From Streptomyces sp. ACA25 (lineage in GTDB: Bacteria; Actinomycetota; Actinomycetes; Streptomycetales; Streptomycetaceae), in NCBI RefSeq assembly GCF_028200735.1, contig NZ_JAQKPV010000011.1, positions 62,001 to 126,000 of the forward strand: DNA of 64,000 nt. Direction: 5' to 3'. The translations under genes were made by a program, and so were the position numbers. Shown one piece after another: positions 1-8,360 of the stretch. The notes beneath the pieces were generated by a model that saw only the letters and a list, made by a program, of their open reading frames with translations, searched no databases and was not told where the DNA came from. The first letter of the stretch is position 1. Every line of letters begins with the position of its first letter.

Positions 1-1
1 G

Positions 2-361
2 ACGATCCGGGAAACGCACGCCGCCACCGCACGGGGCGCGACCGCCGTCTTCACCGTCGACAGCCCGGGCGGACCGGTACCCGTCACCCGTACCGTGGCC
101 GTCCAGGAAGTCCGGCCCAAGGACCTGCGCGGCGCCGACGGCGCCGACCCGGACGAGCTCATCACCGCACTGCAGCAGCGGGTGCGGGCCGAGTACGACC
201 TGCATCTCGGCGACGTGGTGCTGGTCCCGATCGGCCAGGTCGCCCGTACGACCAGCGGAAAGATCCAGCGCGGTGCCATGCGCAGCGCCTTCCTCGCCGG
301 TGAACTGCGGGTGCTGCACCGGACCGGGGCCGCCCCCCGTACCGCGGCGGGTACCCGGTGA
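2..361 (+). CDS. Fatty acyl-AMP ligase (FAAL), C-terminal part, truncated by window start
   Basis: The open frame runs from the window edge to a TGA at 359-361, so only about the last 119 residues are present. They match the mobile C-terminal domain of adenylating enzymes: a segment resembling the FAAL/DIP2 end (VTRTVAVQEVRP), then GQVARTTSGKIQR, whose lysine corresponds to the catalytic A10 lysine. FAALs activate fatty acids as acyl-adenylates and pass them to an ACP rather than to CoA. The stop overlaps the GTG of the next gene (GTGA), and an ACP gene follows two genes later, which fits acyl-ACP loading as the start of the pathway. The adenylation core is outside the window, so the FAAL versus acyl-CoA ligase call rests on C-terminal resemblance and context. 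Confidence 0.8.
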   Translation, partial: TIRETHAATARGATAVFTVDSPGGPVPVTRTVAVQEVRPKDLRGADGADPDELITALQQRVRAEYDLHLGDVVLVPIGQVARTTSGKIQRGAMRSAFLAGELRVLHRTGAAPRTAAGTR

Positions 362-2199
362 CGGCGTCGGGGATTGGCTTCCGGTACGAGCCCATGGCCG
401 GTCTGGAGGATCTCGAACGCCACCTCGCGGACAGCCCTTCCGGGACCGCCCCCGGTGCCGCCGAGCGGGACCGGGCCGACATGGCCGGGGAGTTCCCCAC
501 CGAAGCGGTCGCCGCTCTCCAGGACTTCGGGCTGCACCTGCACTACATTCCCGTCGAACACGGCGGCAGGCTGCGTGACTACGGGACCGCGGTGGCCCTG
601 GCACGGGCGGTGGCCGGCCGGGACCTCACCGTGGCGATCGCCCACGGCAAGACCTTTCTCGGCGCGGTCTGCGTGTGGGTCGCGGGTGACCGGGAACAGG
701 CCGCCCGCGTCGCCGGCGATGTCGCCGCGGGCCGTGCCGTGTCCTGGGGCCTCACCGAGCGGGAACACGGAAGCGATCTCGTGCACGGAGATCTGCGGGC
801 CCGGCCGGCCGGCGCCGCGGACGGAGAACACATCCGCCTCGACGGCGAGAAGTGGCTGATCAACAATGCCACCCGCGGCGACATCGTCTGCGTGCTCGCG
901 AGGACCGACCCGGCCGGCGGGCCCCGCGGCTTCAGTCTCTTCCTCGTCGACAAGTCCCGGCAGCCCGAAGGCGCCTTCCGCCCGCTGCCCAAGGTCGCCA
1001 CCGTCGGCATCCGGGGTGCCGACATCAGCGGCTTCGCCCTGCACGGGGCGGTCGCCGACCCCGAGGCCGACCGCGTCGGGGCCGAGGGCCACGGGCTCGA
1101 GACGGTCATGAAATCCCTCCAGCTGACCCGCACCCTGTGCGCCGCGCTCTCCCTGGGGGCCGCGGACCACGGCCTGCGCGAGGCCGTCGGCTTCGCGCGG
1201 GAGCGGGAACTGTACGGCCGGAGACTGGCCGGCCTCCCGGCAGCAGCCCGCACGCTGACCGAGTGTTACGCCGACCATCTGCTCAACGAGGCGCTGTCGC
1301 TCTTCGCGACCCGGAGCATTCAGGCCCTGCCCGCCGAGCTCAGCGTGCTGTCCGCAGCCGTCAAGTACCTGGTACCGGTGCGCACCGAGGACCTCCTGGC
1401 CCGCCTCCGCCGTCTGCTGGGCGCCCGCGCCTGGCTGCGGGATGTCAACGGGGACACCCTCGCCGAGGGCGCCGGAACGTTCCAGAAGATCGAACGCGAC
1501 CACCGGATCGTCTCCCTGTTCGACGGAAACACCGTCGTCAATCTCAATGCGCTGATCAGCCAGTTCCCGATTCTGGCCCGGACTCCCCGGACCGAGGCGG
1601 CCCCGAACCCCGGCCTCCGCCTCGCGGCGGACCTCAGCGCGGAACTGCCCGCAGCCGACCACCGCAAGCTGCGGCTCGTCGCGTCGAGCCGGGTGAGCGT
1701 CCTGAAGCAACTGGCACCGGCGGTCGCCCACATCGAGGCGCTGGCCGGGGCCGACCCCGTGCTGGCCCCCGTGGCGAGTGCCGCCCGCACGCTTCTCGGC
1801 CGCACCGACGCGCTGCTGACGGAGATCGCCGGGCAGCCGATCGTACCGCCGGACGTGCCCGCCCACGCCTTCGTCCTCGCCCACCGGCTCACCCTCTGTC
1901 TGGCCGGTGCCGCCGCGCTCTCCCTGTGGCTGGGCAGCCGCGCCGCACTCACCGAGCCCACCGAGGAGCCGGACGGACCCTCCGGGCGGCTCTGGCGGGA
2001 CGGCGTCTGGCTGCACGCCGTCCTCGACCGGGTGCTGGAGGGCTGCGGACCGGACGGCACCGACAACCCCCGCGACGCGGCAGAAGAGGCCGCCCTCGAC
2101 ACCGCACACGACGTGCTGGGCCACGTGCTGCACGAGCAGGTGCTCACCGGGCGCCTCACCTCGCTGCTCCCCGCCCGGCTGGCAGGAGCGACGCCATGA
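358..2199 (+). CDS. Acyl-CoA dehydrogenase family protein 1 (acyl-ACP desaturating candidate)
   Basis: A 613-residue protein, much longer than the usual 380-400, with the acyl-CoA dehydrogenase fold over residues 1-430: GLTEREHGSDL around residue 130 (flavin/substrate contact region), a middle beta domain with EKWLINNATRG, and the C-terminal helical domain. At the place where the family has its catalytic Glu (YEG-type motif) the protein has FDGNT, with Asp389. About 190 residues of helical extension follow. The GTG start overlaps the FAAL stop and its own stop overlaps the next gene (ATGA). Lying between a FAAL and an ACP, it probably introduces a double bond in an ACP-bound fatty acyl chain, as proposed for the dehydrogenases of ramoplanin-type lipid starter units. 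The substrate is inferred. Confidence 0.85.
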   Translation: MTASGIGFRYEPMAGLEDLERHLADSPSGTAPGAAERDRADMAGEFPTEAVAALQDFGLHLHYIPVEHGGRLRDYGTAVALARAVAGRDLTVAIAHGKTFLGAVCVWVAGDREQAARVAGDVAAGRAVSWGLTEREHGSDLVHGDLRARPAGAADGEHIRLDGEKWLINNATRGDIVCVLARTDPAGGPRGFSLFLVDKSRQPEGAFRPLPKVATVGIRGADISGFALHGAVADPEADRVGAEGHGLETVMKSLQLTRTLCAALSLGAADHGLREAVGFARERELYGRRLAGLPAAARTLTECYADHLLNEALSLFATRSIQALPAELSVLSAAVKYLVPVRTEDLLARLRRLLGARAWLRDVNGDTLAEGAGTFQKIERDHRIVSLFDGNTVVNLNALISQFPILARTPRTEAAPNPGLRLAADLSAELPAADHRKLRLVASSRVSVLKQLAPAVAHIEALAGADPVLAPVASAARTLLGRTDALLTEIAGQPIVPPDVPAHAFVLAHRLTLCLAGAAALSLWLGSRAALTEPTEEPDGPSGRLWRDGVWLHAVLDRVLEGCGPDGTDNPRDAAEEAALDTAHDVLGHVLHEQVLTGRLTSLLPARLAGATP

Positions 2200-3932
2200 T
2201 GCCGCCGACCGCCCCGGCGCCCCGGAGCCTCACTTCCTCACCCGCCGTTCCCGGGCCGCCGTCCCTGGAGGCCCTCCTCGGTGACCCCTACGACCCGCGC
2301 AACCCCACCGGGCACGACGCCTTCGGCGTTGCGGACGACCGTGGCGAACCGCTCGGCGCGGGGGAGGCCGTGCTGGACTCGTGGTCCGCCAACGCCGAGT
2401 ACGTGCCCACCGCGCTCGGCGGCCGGCTGGACGGGGTCGATGAGCTGGTGCGGAGGCTCCGCCCGGTGTTCCGCCGGGACGCCGGACTGGGCCTCGGTCA
2501 CGGACTCACCACCCTGATGGCAGCGCTGAACGTCTGGGCCGCGGGGGACGAAGACCAGCGTGCGCACACCGCGAAGCTGCTGCTCACCGGTGAGCGGATC
2601 TCGGTGGCCTACCACGAACTCGCGCACGGCAACGACCTCACCCGTAACGCGCTGAGGGCCGTCCCCGGGCCGGGCGGCTACCTGCTGAACGGCCGCAAGC
2701 AGGTGATCAACAACGCGGGCCGGGCCCGTGCCGCCGTGGTGTTCGCCCGCACCGCGGCGACGGACGGCCCTCCCGGTGGCCGTGACCACTCACTCCTGCT
2801 GCTCGACGAGCTGGACGCCCTGCCGGCCGGCCGGTTCAGCAGGCTGCCCCGCTTCCGGACCTCCGGGCTCGCCGGGTGCCGGCTGGGTGGCCTGGCCTTC
2901 GACGACTGCCCGGTGCCCGCCGCCGCGCTGCTCGGGGAAACCGGTGCGGGCAGCGCCGTAGCGCTGCGGTCGTTCCAGGTCAGCCGGGCCGTCACCGCGG
3001 GTGCCGGAACCTCGATGCTGGAGGGAGCGCTGTTCGCCGTCCTGCGCTTCGCGGGGGAACGCGTCCTCTACGGCCGGCCGGTCACCGCCCTCCCGCACGC
3101 CCGGTCCCTGCTCGCCGGTGCCTACGCCGACCTGCACATTGCGCAGGCGTTCGCGCGCTCCGCTGCCCGTGCGCTGCACCTGTACCCGGGAGCGGCCGGC
3201 CGGTACGCCGCGGCGGCGAAGTACCTCGTGCCGCTCCTCGTCGAGGACGCGCTCGGTGACCTGGCGGTCCTGCTCGGCGCCCGCAGCTACCTGCGGGAGG
3301 GCCCGTACGCCGTGGTCGGCCGGCACCTGCGCGACATCGCCGGGCTGAGCATCGGGCACGCGGGCGGAATGGCCTGCCGGCTCACCGTGCTGCCGGAACT
3401 CCCCGGTCTCGACCCGGAGACCGAACCGGCCGGCCACCTCCTGTTCGGTTCCGGTCCGCTGCCCGCGCTCGACCTCGGCGCACTCCGGCTCCGCGGCACC
3501 CGCGCGGATCCGCTGCTGGCCTCGCTCCCGGACGAAATCGCGGCCCTCCCCGGCGACGGTGCGCCGCACCGGCCGGGGAGCGGACTGCTCGCCGAGCTCG
3601 GGGCTCTGCGCTCCGCGGCAGCAGCCCTGCCGCCCGGGGAGCGGGGCGTCACGGCGGGGCATCGCGCGCTGCGGCTGGCCGACCGCTACGCCTGGCTGCT
3701 CGCAGCGGCGAGCTGTCTCGGCGTGTACCGGCACGGCCCGGGCAGGGACGCGCCCGACGGCATGCTCGGAGCTCTCCTGCAGCGGATCGGGCAGCGCAGC
3801 GGCCGGCTTCCGGCCACGCCCGCCACCGCCCAGAGCGACGAGGTGCTCCTCGCCGATCTCCAGTCCCGCGCGGCCGCGGGCACCAGCTTCGACCTCGACC
3901 CGGACCACGTCTCCCGACAGCTGGTCCGATAG
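2196..3932 (+). CDS. Acyl-CoA dehydrogenase family protein 2 (divergent, may lack catalytic base)
   Basis: A 578-residue acyl-CoA dehydrogenase homologue, paralogous to the preceding gene: shared blocks include the KYLVP...ED...LLGAR region and GRKQVINNAGRAR in the beta domain. The ATG at 2196 overlaps the previous stop; the frame is open upstream, but that stretch is only the shadow of the preceding gene. Where the first enzyme has FDG (Asp389), this one reads GHAGG with His388, so neither Glu nor Asp stands at the catalytic-base position. It may be a structural partner of a heteromeric dehydrogenase or use another base. It is probably co-translated with its neighbour and acts on the same ACP-bound acyl chain. 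Confidence 0.83.
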   Translation: MMPPTAPAPRSLTSSPAVPGPPSLEALLGDPYDPRNPTGHDAFGVADDRGEPLGAGEAVLDSWSANAEYVPTALGGRLDGVDELVRRLRPVFRRDAGLGLGHGLTTLMAALNVWAAGDEDQRAHTAKLLLTGERISVAYHELAHGNDLTRNALRAVPGPGGYLLNGRKQVINNAGRARAAVVFARTAATDGPPGGRDHSLLLLDELDALPAGRFSRLPRFRTSGLAGCRLGGLAFDDCPVPAAALLGETGAGSAVALRSFQVSRAVTAGAGTSMLEGALFAVLRFAGERVLYGRPVTALPHARSLLAGAYADLHIAQAFARSAARALHLYPGAAGRYAAAAKYLVPLLVEDALGDLAVLLGARSYLREGPYAVVGRHLRDIAGLSIGHAGGMACRLTVLPELPGLDPETEPAGHLLFGSGPLPALDLGALRLRGTRADPLLASLPDEIAALPGDGAPHRPGSGLLAELGALRSAAAALPPGERGVTAGHRALRLADRYAWLLAAASCLGVYRHGPGRDAPDGMLGALLQRIGQRSGRLPATPATAQSDEVLLADLQSRAAAGTSFDLDPDHVSRQLVR

Positions 3933-3970
3933 CCCGAACGATCACCCGATTCCGCCACGGAGGACCGAGT

Positions 3971-4276
3971 ATGACCATCCCCGAGCGCACCAAGCCGAGC
4001 GCCGACGGCGCACCCGCCGTCACCCGCGGCGCAGTCGCCGACTGGCTCGTCGACCGGGTAGCGGAGTACCGGGAGGTTTCGCCCGACGAGATCGACACCG
4101 AGGTCCCGCTCGCCGAACTGGGGCTGGACTCGGTGTACGTGCTGAGCCTGTGCAGCGACATCGAGGACCGTTGGGGCCTGGAGGTCGAGCCGACCGTGGC
4201 CTGGGACCACCCCACTGTCGAAGCACTCGCCGATCATCTCCACGCGGAGATCGACGCCGCAGGGCAGGGCGGATGA
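3971..4276 (+). CDS. Acyl carrier protein (starter-unit ACP)
   Basis: A 101-residue stand-alone carrier protein. The phosphopantetheine site is ELGLDSVYV, with Ser54, followed by the acidic helix typical of ACPs and a VEALADHL ending. An AGGA-type ribosome site lies upstream of ATG 3971, after a 38-base gap, the first real gap in the operon. The TGA overlaps the ATG of the polyketide synthase. Its place between the dehydrogenases and the PKS suggests that it carries the fatty acyl chain from the FAAL, through desaturation, to the KS domain. The type is sure; the pathway role is inferred from position. Confidence 0.9.
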   Translation: MTIPERTKPSADGAPAVTRGAVADWLVDRVAEYREVSPDEIDTEVPLAELGLDSVYVLSLCSDIEDRWGLEVEPTVAWDHPTVEALADHLHAEIDAAGQGG

Positions 4277-7200
4277 GCGCCGGACCCGGGCCCGTCGCGG
4301 TCGTCGGCATGGACTGCCGGTTCCCGGGTGCACCGGACACAGCGGCGTTCTGGCGCCTGCTGCTCGAAGGGCGGGGCCCGGCCGGCCCGGTGCCGGCCGA
4401 CCGCTGGGACCCGGCCGCGCTCACCGGAACCCCGGAGGGATCCGCGACCCCGGCCGGATTCCTCGACGACGCCGCTGCCTTCGACAACGAGTTCTTCGGG
4501 CTGTCCCCGCTCGAGGCCGCGGCGATGGACCCGCAGCAGCGGCTGCTCCTGCAGTCGGCCTGGCGCGCCTGCGAGGACGCCGGCATCGCTCCGCGCTCCC
4601 TGGCCGGAAGCCAGACCAGCGTGCACGTGGGGATGATGTCCAGCGAGTGGGGCACGCTGCACCTCAACGACTACCACGAGATGACCGCCCACCGGGGCTC
4701 CGGCAACGGCTACTGCATGGCGGCCAACCGGATCTCCTACCACCTCGACCTCCGGGGCCCCAGCATGGCGGTGGACACCGCCTGCTCGTCCTCCCTGGTC
4801 GCCGCCCACCTGGCGTGCACTGCCCTCCGTGCCGGTGAGGCGGACGTGGCTCTCGCGGCGGGAGTGAACCTGATCCTCACCCCCGCCCTGTCGGTGTTCT
4901 ACGCCCAGGCGGGGCTCGCCGCCGCCGACGGACGGTGCAAGCCGTTCGCCGCCGCGGCGGACGGCATCGGGCGGGGTGAGGGAGTGGGTGTCGTCGTCCT
5001 GCGCAGGCTCGACGACGCGCTGCGGGACGGCCAGCGGGTCTACGCGGTGATCGAGAGCGGCGCGGTCGGCTCCGACGGCCGCAGCAACGGCCTCACCGCG
5101 CCCAGCCGCTTCGCCCAGGCCGAGGTCATGCGCACCGCGCTGCGCCGCGCGGGCGCAGAACCGGGTGACCTCCACTTCCTGGAGGGCCACGGCACGGGCA
5201 CCCGGCTCGGTGACATGATCGAGGTCCGGGCTCTCGGAGACATGCACGCGGGCCGCTCCCGGCCGTTGCTGCTCGGCTCCGTCAAGGGCAACCTCGGGCA
5301 CCTGGAGGGAGCGGCCGGGATCGCCGGCCTGATCAAGACCTGCCTGGCGCTGGACCACCGGACCCTGCCCGCCACCCCCGGAGGGGCGGAGAGCCCTGAA
5401 CTGCGGCTCGCCGAGCACGGGCTGCGGCTCTCCGGAGGAGCCGCCCGGCTCCCCGCAGGAGAAATACGCGCCGGCGTCAGCAGCTTCGGCCTCGGAGGGA
5501 CCAACGCGCACCTGGTGCTCTCCTCGGCGCCGCGCCGGCGCACCCCGGGCGGACCGGTGGACGACGCGCTGGTGCTCACCGTCGGCGCGGGAACCCCCGC
5601 AGGGCTGCGGAACAACGTGGCTGCGATGCGGGCAGCCGTCGAGGCCGAGTCCCCCGCCCGGATCGGCCAGCTCGCCTGGAGCAGCACGGCGGTGAAAACC
5701 GGTCTGCGTCACCGTGCCGCAGTGGCGGCCACCGGCCGGGCCGGGCTGCTCCAGGGCCTCGACGCGCTCCTCGCCGCCCCGGACGGCCCCGCCCGGCCGG
5801 CCCGCCGCGGGGCACCGCGCGTCGCGCTGGTGTTCACCGGGCAGGGCAGTCAGTACCCGGCCATGACCCGCGCGCTGTACCGCAGTTCGCCGTCCTATCG
5901 CAGGCACCTGGACGACGCCTCCGCGGCGCTCGGCAAGCTGGACGACGGAGCCGGGGTGGTCGACCTGCTGACCGCACCCGGCCCGGCCCCCTCGCTGGAC
6001 GCGACGGCGCTCGCCCAGCCCGCGCTCTTCGCCGTCGGATACGCCCTGGCCGCCACACTCCTGGACCTCGGTCTGGAACCGGTGGCGCTGCTCGGCCACA
6101 GCATCGGGGAGTTCGCGGCAGCCTGCGTCGGGGGAGCACTCACCCTCGAGGAGGCTGCCCGGCTGGTCGCCGCCCGTGGCGCACTGATGCAGGAGCTCCC
6201 CCCGGGCGGCACGATGCTCGCGGTGCGTGCCCCGGAGGACGAGGTGCGCGCCCTGCTGGGCACCGGCCTCGGCGCGCAGGAGGACGAGGTCCTGGACATC
6301 GCCGCGGTGAACGGCCCCCGGACGGTCACTCTCAGCGGCAGCGTCACCGCTGTGGACCGGGCCGTGCTCACGCTGCGGGAAGCGGGCGTGCGGCACACCC
6401 GGCTGACCGTGTCCCACGCCTTCCACTCCGCGCTGATGCGACCGGCCGCGGAACGGCTGGCCCGCGTCGCGGAGTCCGTCCCTTCCCGTCCTCTCCGGAC
6501 ACCGATGCTCTCCACGGTCCGGGACGGACCACTGGACACTCTCGACGCGGACTACTGGACCGAACAGGTGTGTGCGCCGGTACGGTTCGCCTCGGCCGCC
6601 CGGCAGCTGCGCGAACTCGCCCCCACCCACGTGGTGGAGGCCGGGCCCCGGCCGGTGCTGCTCGCACTGCTGCGCGACCAGCTCGGCCCGCACACCGCCC
6701 TGGCGTGCAACCCCGGACCGGAGGCGACCGGAGACGGACTCGCCGAGGTGGTCGCGGCACTGCACCGGGACGGTTTCGATCCCGACTGGTCCCGCTGGTA
6801 CGCGCCGCAGCACCGGGTGCACCGGCGGCTGCCCGGCTACGTTTTCGACGACCGCAACCGCTTCTGGTTCGCGGCCAACGGCAACACGGACGCCCGCGCC
6901 GCGGGCGTCACCCCTGCCGCGGGCGTCACCCCCGCCGGCCCTGCCGTGCCCGATGCCCCCGATGCCCCCGCCGCCCCCGATGCCCCCGCCGCGCCCGCTG
7001 CGACGGCCACGGCCGCACGGGCTGGGCAACAGCCGTCGACCGAGGTGCGGGGCCCTTCCGTGGCGTCCGGCGACATCGCCGGTCTTGTCCGCACGGCGAT
7101 CACCGCGGTGAGCGGCCACCATGCGTCCCGGCTCGACCCGGAGGTGCGTCTCGACGAGGACCTGGGCTTCGACTCGATCATGGCAATGAAGCTGGCCGAC

Positions 7201-7344
7201 CAGCTCGAGCCCCAGCTGGGGCGGCTCGACCTGGAGGCCCTCCTCCCGCACTTCACGACGGTCGGCTCGCTGACCGCGCATCTGGAAAGCGAAAACGAAG
7301 CGGCCGGGCGAAGCCGGCCCCTCCCGGAAGGAGTTCCCACATGA
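4273..7344 (+). CDS. Single-module type I polyketide synthase (KS-AT-ACP)
   Basis: A 1023-residue protein with no reducing domains. KS, about residues 5-430: Cys171 in DTACSSS, His306 in HGTGT and His343 in KGNLGH are all present. AT, about 520-820: GQGSQYP, Ser610 in GHSIGE, and HAFH at 715-718, the signature of malonyl-CoA specificity. ACP, about 930-1010: Ser968 in DLGFDSIM. A linker at about 875-915 consists of AGVTP and DAPAAP repeats. There is no KR, DH, ER or TE, so one round should give a beta-ketoacyl-S-ACP, the type of substrate used for tetronate ring formation by the KAS III-like enzyme encoded next. Both ends are ATGA-coupled to the flanking genes. There is no obvious docking domain, and the KS starts almost at residue 1. 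Confidence 0.95.
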   Translation: MSAGPGPVAVVGMDCRFPGAPDTAAFWRLLLEGRGPAGPVPADRWDPAALTGTPEGSATPAGFLDDAAAFDNEFFGLSPLEAAAMDPQQRLLLQSAWRACEDAGIAPRSLAGSQTSVHVGMMSSEWGTLHLNDYHEMTAHRGSGNGYCMAANRISYHLDLRGPSMAVDTACSSSLVAAHLACTALRAGEADVALAAGVNLILTPALSVFYAQAGLAAADGRCKPFAAAADGIGRGEGVGVVVLRRLDDALRDGQRVYAVIESGAVGSDGRSNGLTAPSRFAQAEVMRTALRRAGAEPGDLHFLEGHGTGTRLGDMIEVRALGDMHAGRSRPLLLGSVKGNLGHLEGAAGIAGLIKTCLALDHRTLPATPGGAESPELRLAEHGLRLSGGAARLPAGEIRAGVSSFGLGGTNAHLVLSSAPRRRTPGGPVDDALVLTVGAGTPAGLRNNVAAMRAAVEAESPARIGQLAWSSTAVKTGLRHRAAVAATGRAGLLQGLDALLAAPDGPARPARRGAPRVALVFTGQGSQYPAMTRALYRSSPSYRRHLDDASAALGKLDDGAGVVDLLTAPGPAPSLDATALAQPALFAVGYALAATLLDLGLEPVALLGHSIGEFAAACVGGALTLEEAARLVAARGALMQELPPGGTMLAVRAPEDEVRALLGTGLGAQEDEVLDIAAVNGPRTVTLSGSVTAVDRAVLTLREAGVRHTRLTVSHAFHSALMRPAAERLARVAESVPSRPLRTPMLSTVRDGPLDTLDADYWTEQVCAPVRFASAARQLRELAPTHVVEAGPRPVLLALLRDQLGPHTALACNPGPEATGDGLAEVVAALHRDGFDPDWSRWYAPQHRVHRRLPGYVFDDRNRFWFAANGNTDARAAGVTPAAGVTPAGPAVPDAPDAPAAPDAPAAPAATATAARAGQQPSTEVRGPSVASGDIAGLVRTAITAVSGHHASRLDPEVRLDEDLGFDSIMAMKLADQLEPQLGRLDLEALLPHFTTVGSLTAHLESENEAAGRSRPLPEGVPT
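6897..7020 (+). repeat. Low-complexity in-frame repeats encoding the AT-ACP linker of the PKS
   Basis: Two short tandem repeat types lie in the linker: an 18-base unit (encoding AAGVTP) copied twice near 6897-6932, and Ala/Pro/Asp-rich 9-15-base units near 6948-6995. They encode a flexible linker that may lengthen the tether of the carrier domain. Copy number in such stretches can vary by slippage. Confidence 0.7.
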
Positions 7345-8360
7345 CCGAGCTGCTGCTCGGCACCGGCGCCGCCCTGCCGGGCGACCCGCTCGACAACGAG
7401 GAGATCGGCAAGCGCTTCAGCGCCGACCCCCGCTGGGTGGAACGCTTCATCGGTACCCGCACCCGGCACCTGGGGGTCGACCTCGCCACCGGCAAGGTGA
7501 CGCACACGCTCGTCGACCTGGCCACCGAAGCCGCTTCGGCGGCCCTGGGGGACGCCGGCTGCGAAGCCGGCGACATCGACGTCCTGATCCTCGCCACCGC
7601 CTCGCCCGACCAGCTGATGCCCGCCTCGGTGAACCTGGTGGCCGACCGGCTCGGCATGCACCAGGTGCCGACCTATCAGCTGCAGTCCGGGTGCGCGGGC
7701 GCCGTCCAGGCACTGGACGTGGCCCGCCGGATGCTCGGCGGTGACCGGCGCACCGCCCTGGTGATCGGTGCCGACTCGTGCGCCAAGCACCTGGTCCTCG
7801 ACCACGACTTTCCCTCCCTCCCGCCCAGCGAGCTGGTCAACTACGTCATCTTCGGGGACGGCGCGGGCGCCGCCGTCATCGGTGCCGCCGAGGACGGTCC
7901 GGGGGTGCGGATCGGTCCGGTCTGCAACAGCTTCGTCGGCCTGGGCCGCGCACCCGGACAAGTCATCCGCTGGTTCGGCGCGGCCGACCGGAACAGCACC
8001 GACCAGCCCGTCGAGGAGGACTACAAGGCGATCGAGTCGGGGGTGCCGGAGCTTGCCGCCGACATGGTCGAGGAACTGCTCGACCGCACCGGATGGACGG
8101 CCGGGTCCGTGACCCACCTGCTGCCACCGCAACTGGGCGGCCGGATGACGGCCCGCATCAGCGCGGGCCTGACCGAACGCTTCGGTCTGGAGGCCACCGA
8201 GATCAGCTGTGTCGCCGACACCGGCAACAACGGCAACGCGCTGCCCTTCCTGCAACTGCACCGGGCGCGCCCCGGGCTCGCGCCCGGTGACCGCGTGCTG
8301 GCGGTGGCCATCGAGTCGAGCAAGTGGATCCGCACCGGTTTCGCCCTGGAGGTGACGTGA
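7341..8360 (+). CDS. KAS III-like enzyme of the tetronate-forming type
   Basis: A 339-residue thiolase-fold protein of FabH type. The nucleophile is Cys118 in LQSGCAGA, and FGDGAGAAV (171-179) is the usual KAS III glycine-rich segment. The canonical His motif PHQAN is replaced by PPQLG (262-266), so the catalytic His is Pro263; the Asn motif survives as TGNNGNA with Asn296. In tetronate pathways a KAS III-like protein of this sort (AbyA1-like in abyssomicin) joins a glyceryl-ACP to a beta-ketoacyl thioester, forming the C-C and C-O bonds of the ring. The downstream genes for an FkbH protein, ACP, E2-like acyltransferase and hydrolase support that role over chain initiation. It is ATGA-coupled to the PKS gene. 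Confidence 0.85.
   Translation: MTELLLGTGAALPGDPLDNEEIGKRFSADPRWVERFIGTRTRHLGVDLATGKVTHTLVDLATEAASAALGDAGCEAGDIDVLILATASPDQLMPASVNLVADRLGMHQVPTYQLQSGCAGAVQALDVARRMLGGDRRTALVIGADSCAKHLVLDHDFPSLPPSELVNYVIFGDGAGAAVIGAAEDGPGVRIGPVCNSFVGLGRAPGQVIRWFGAADRNSTDQPVEEDYKAIESGVPELAADMVEELLDRTGWTAGSVTHLLPPQLGGRMTARISAGLTERFGLEATEISCVADTGNNGNALPFLQLHRARPGLAPGDRVLAVAIESSKWIRTGFALEVT

Noticed and set aside
852..2195. Long upstream extension of the second acyl-CoA dehydrogenase frame, with Arg/Pro-rich protein
   Set aside because: It is the shadow of the first dehydrogenase in another frame; family homology begins only after the ATGATG at 2196, which overlaps the previous stop.
4234..7281. Very long open frame on the - strand across the PKS
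   Set aside because: Its protein is Gly/Arg/Pro/Gln-rich with no domain, whereas the + strand reads a complete KS-AT-ACP. High-GC antisense shadow.
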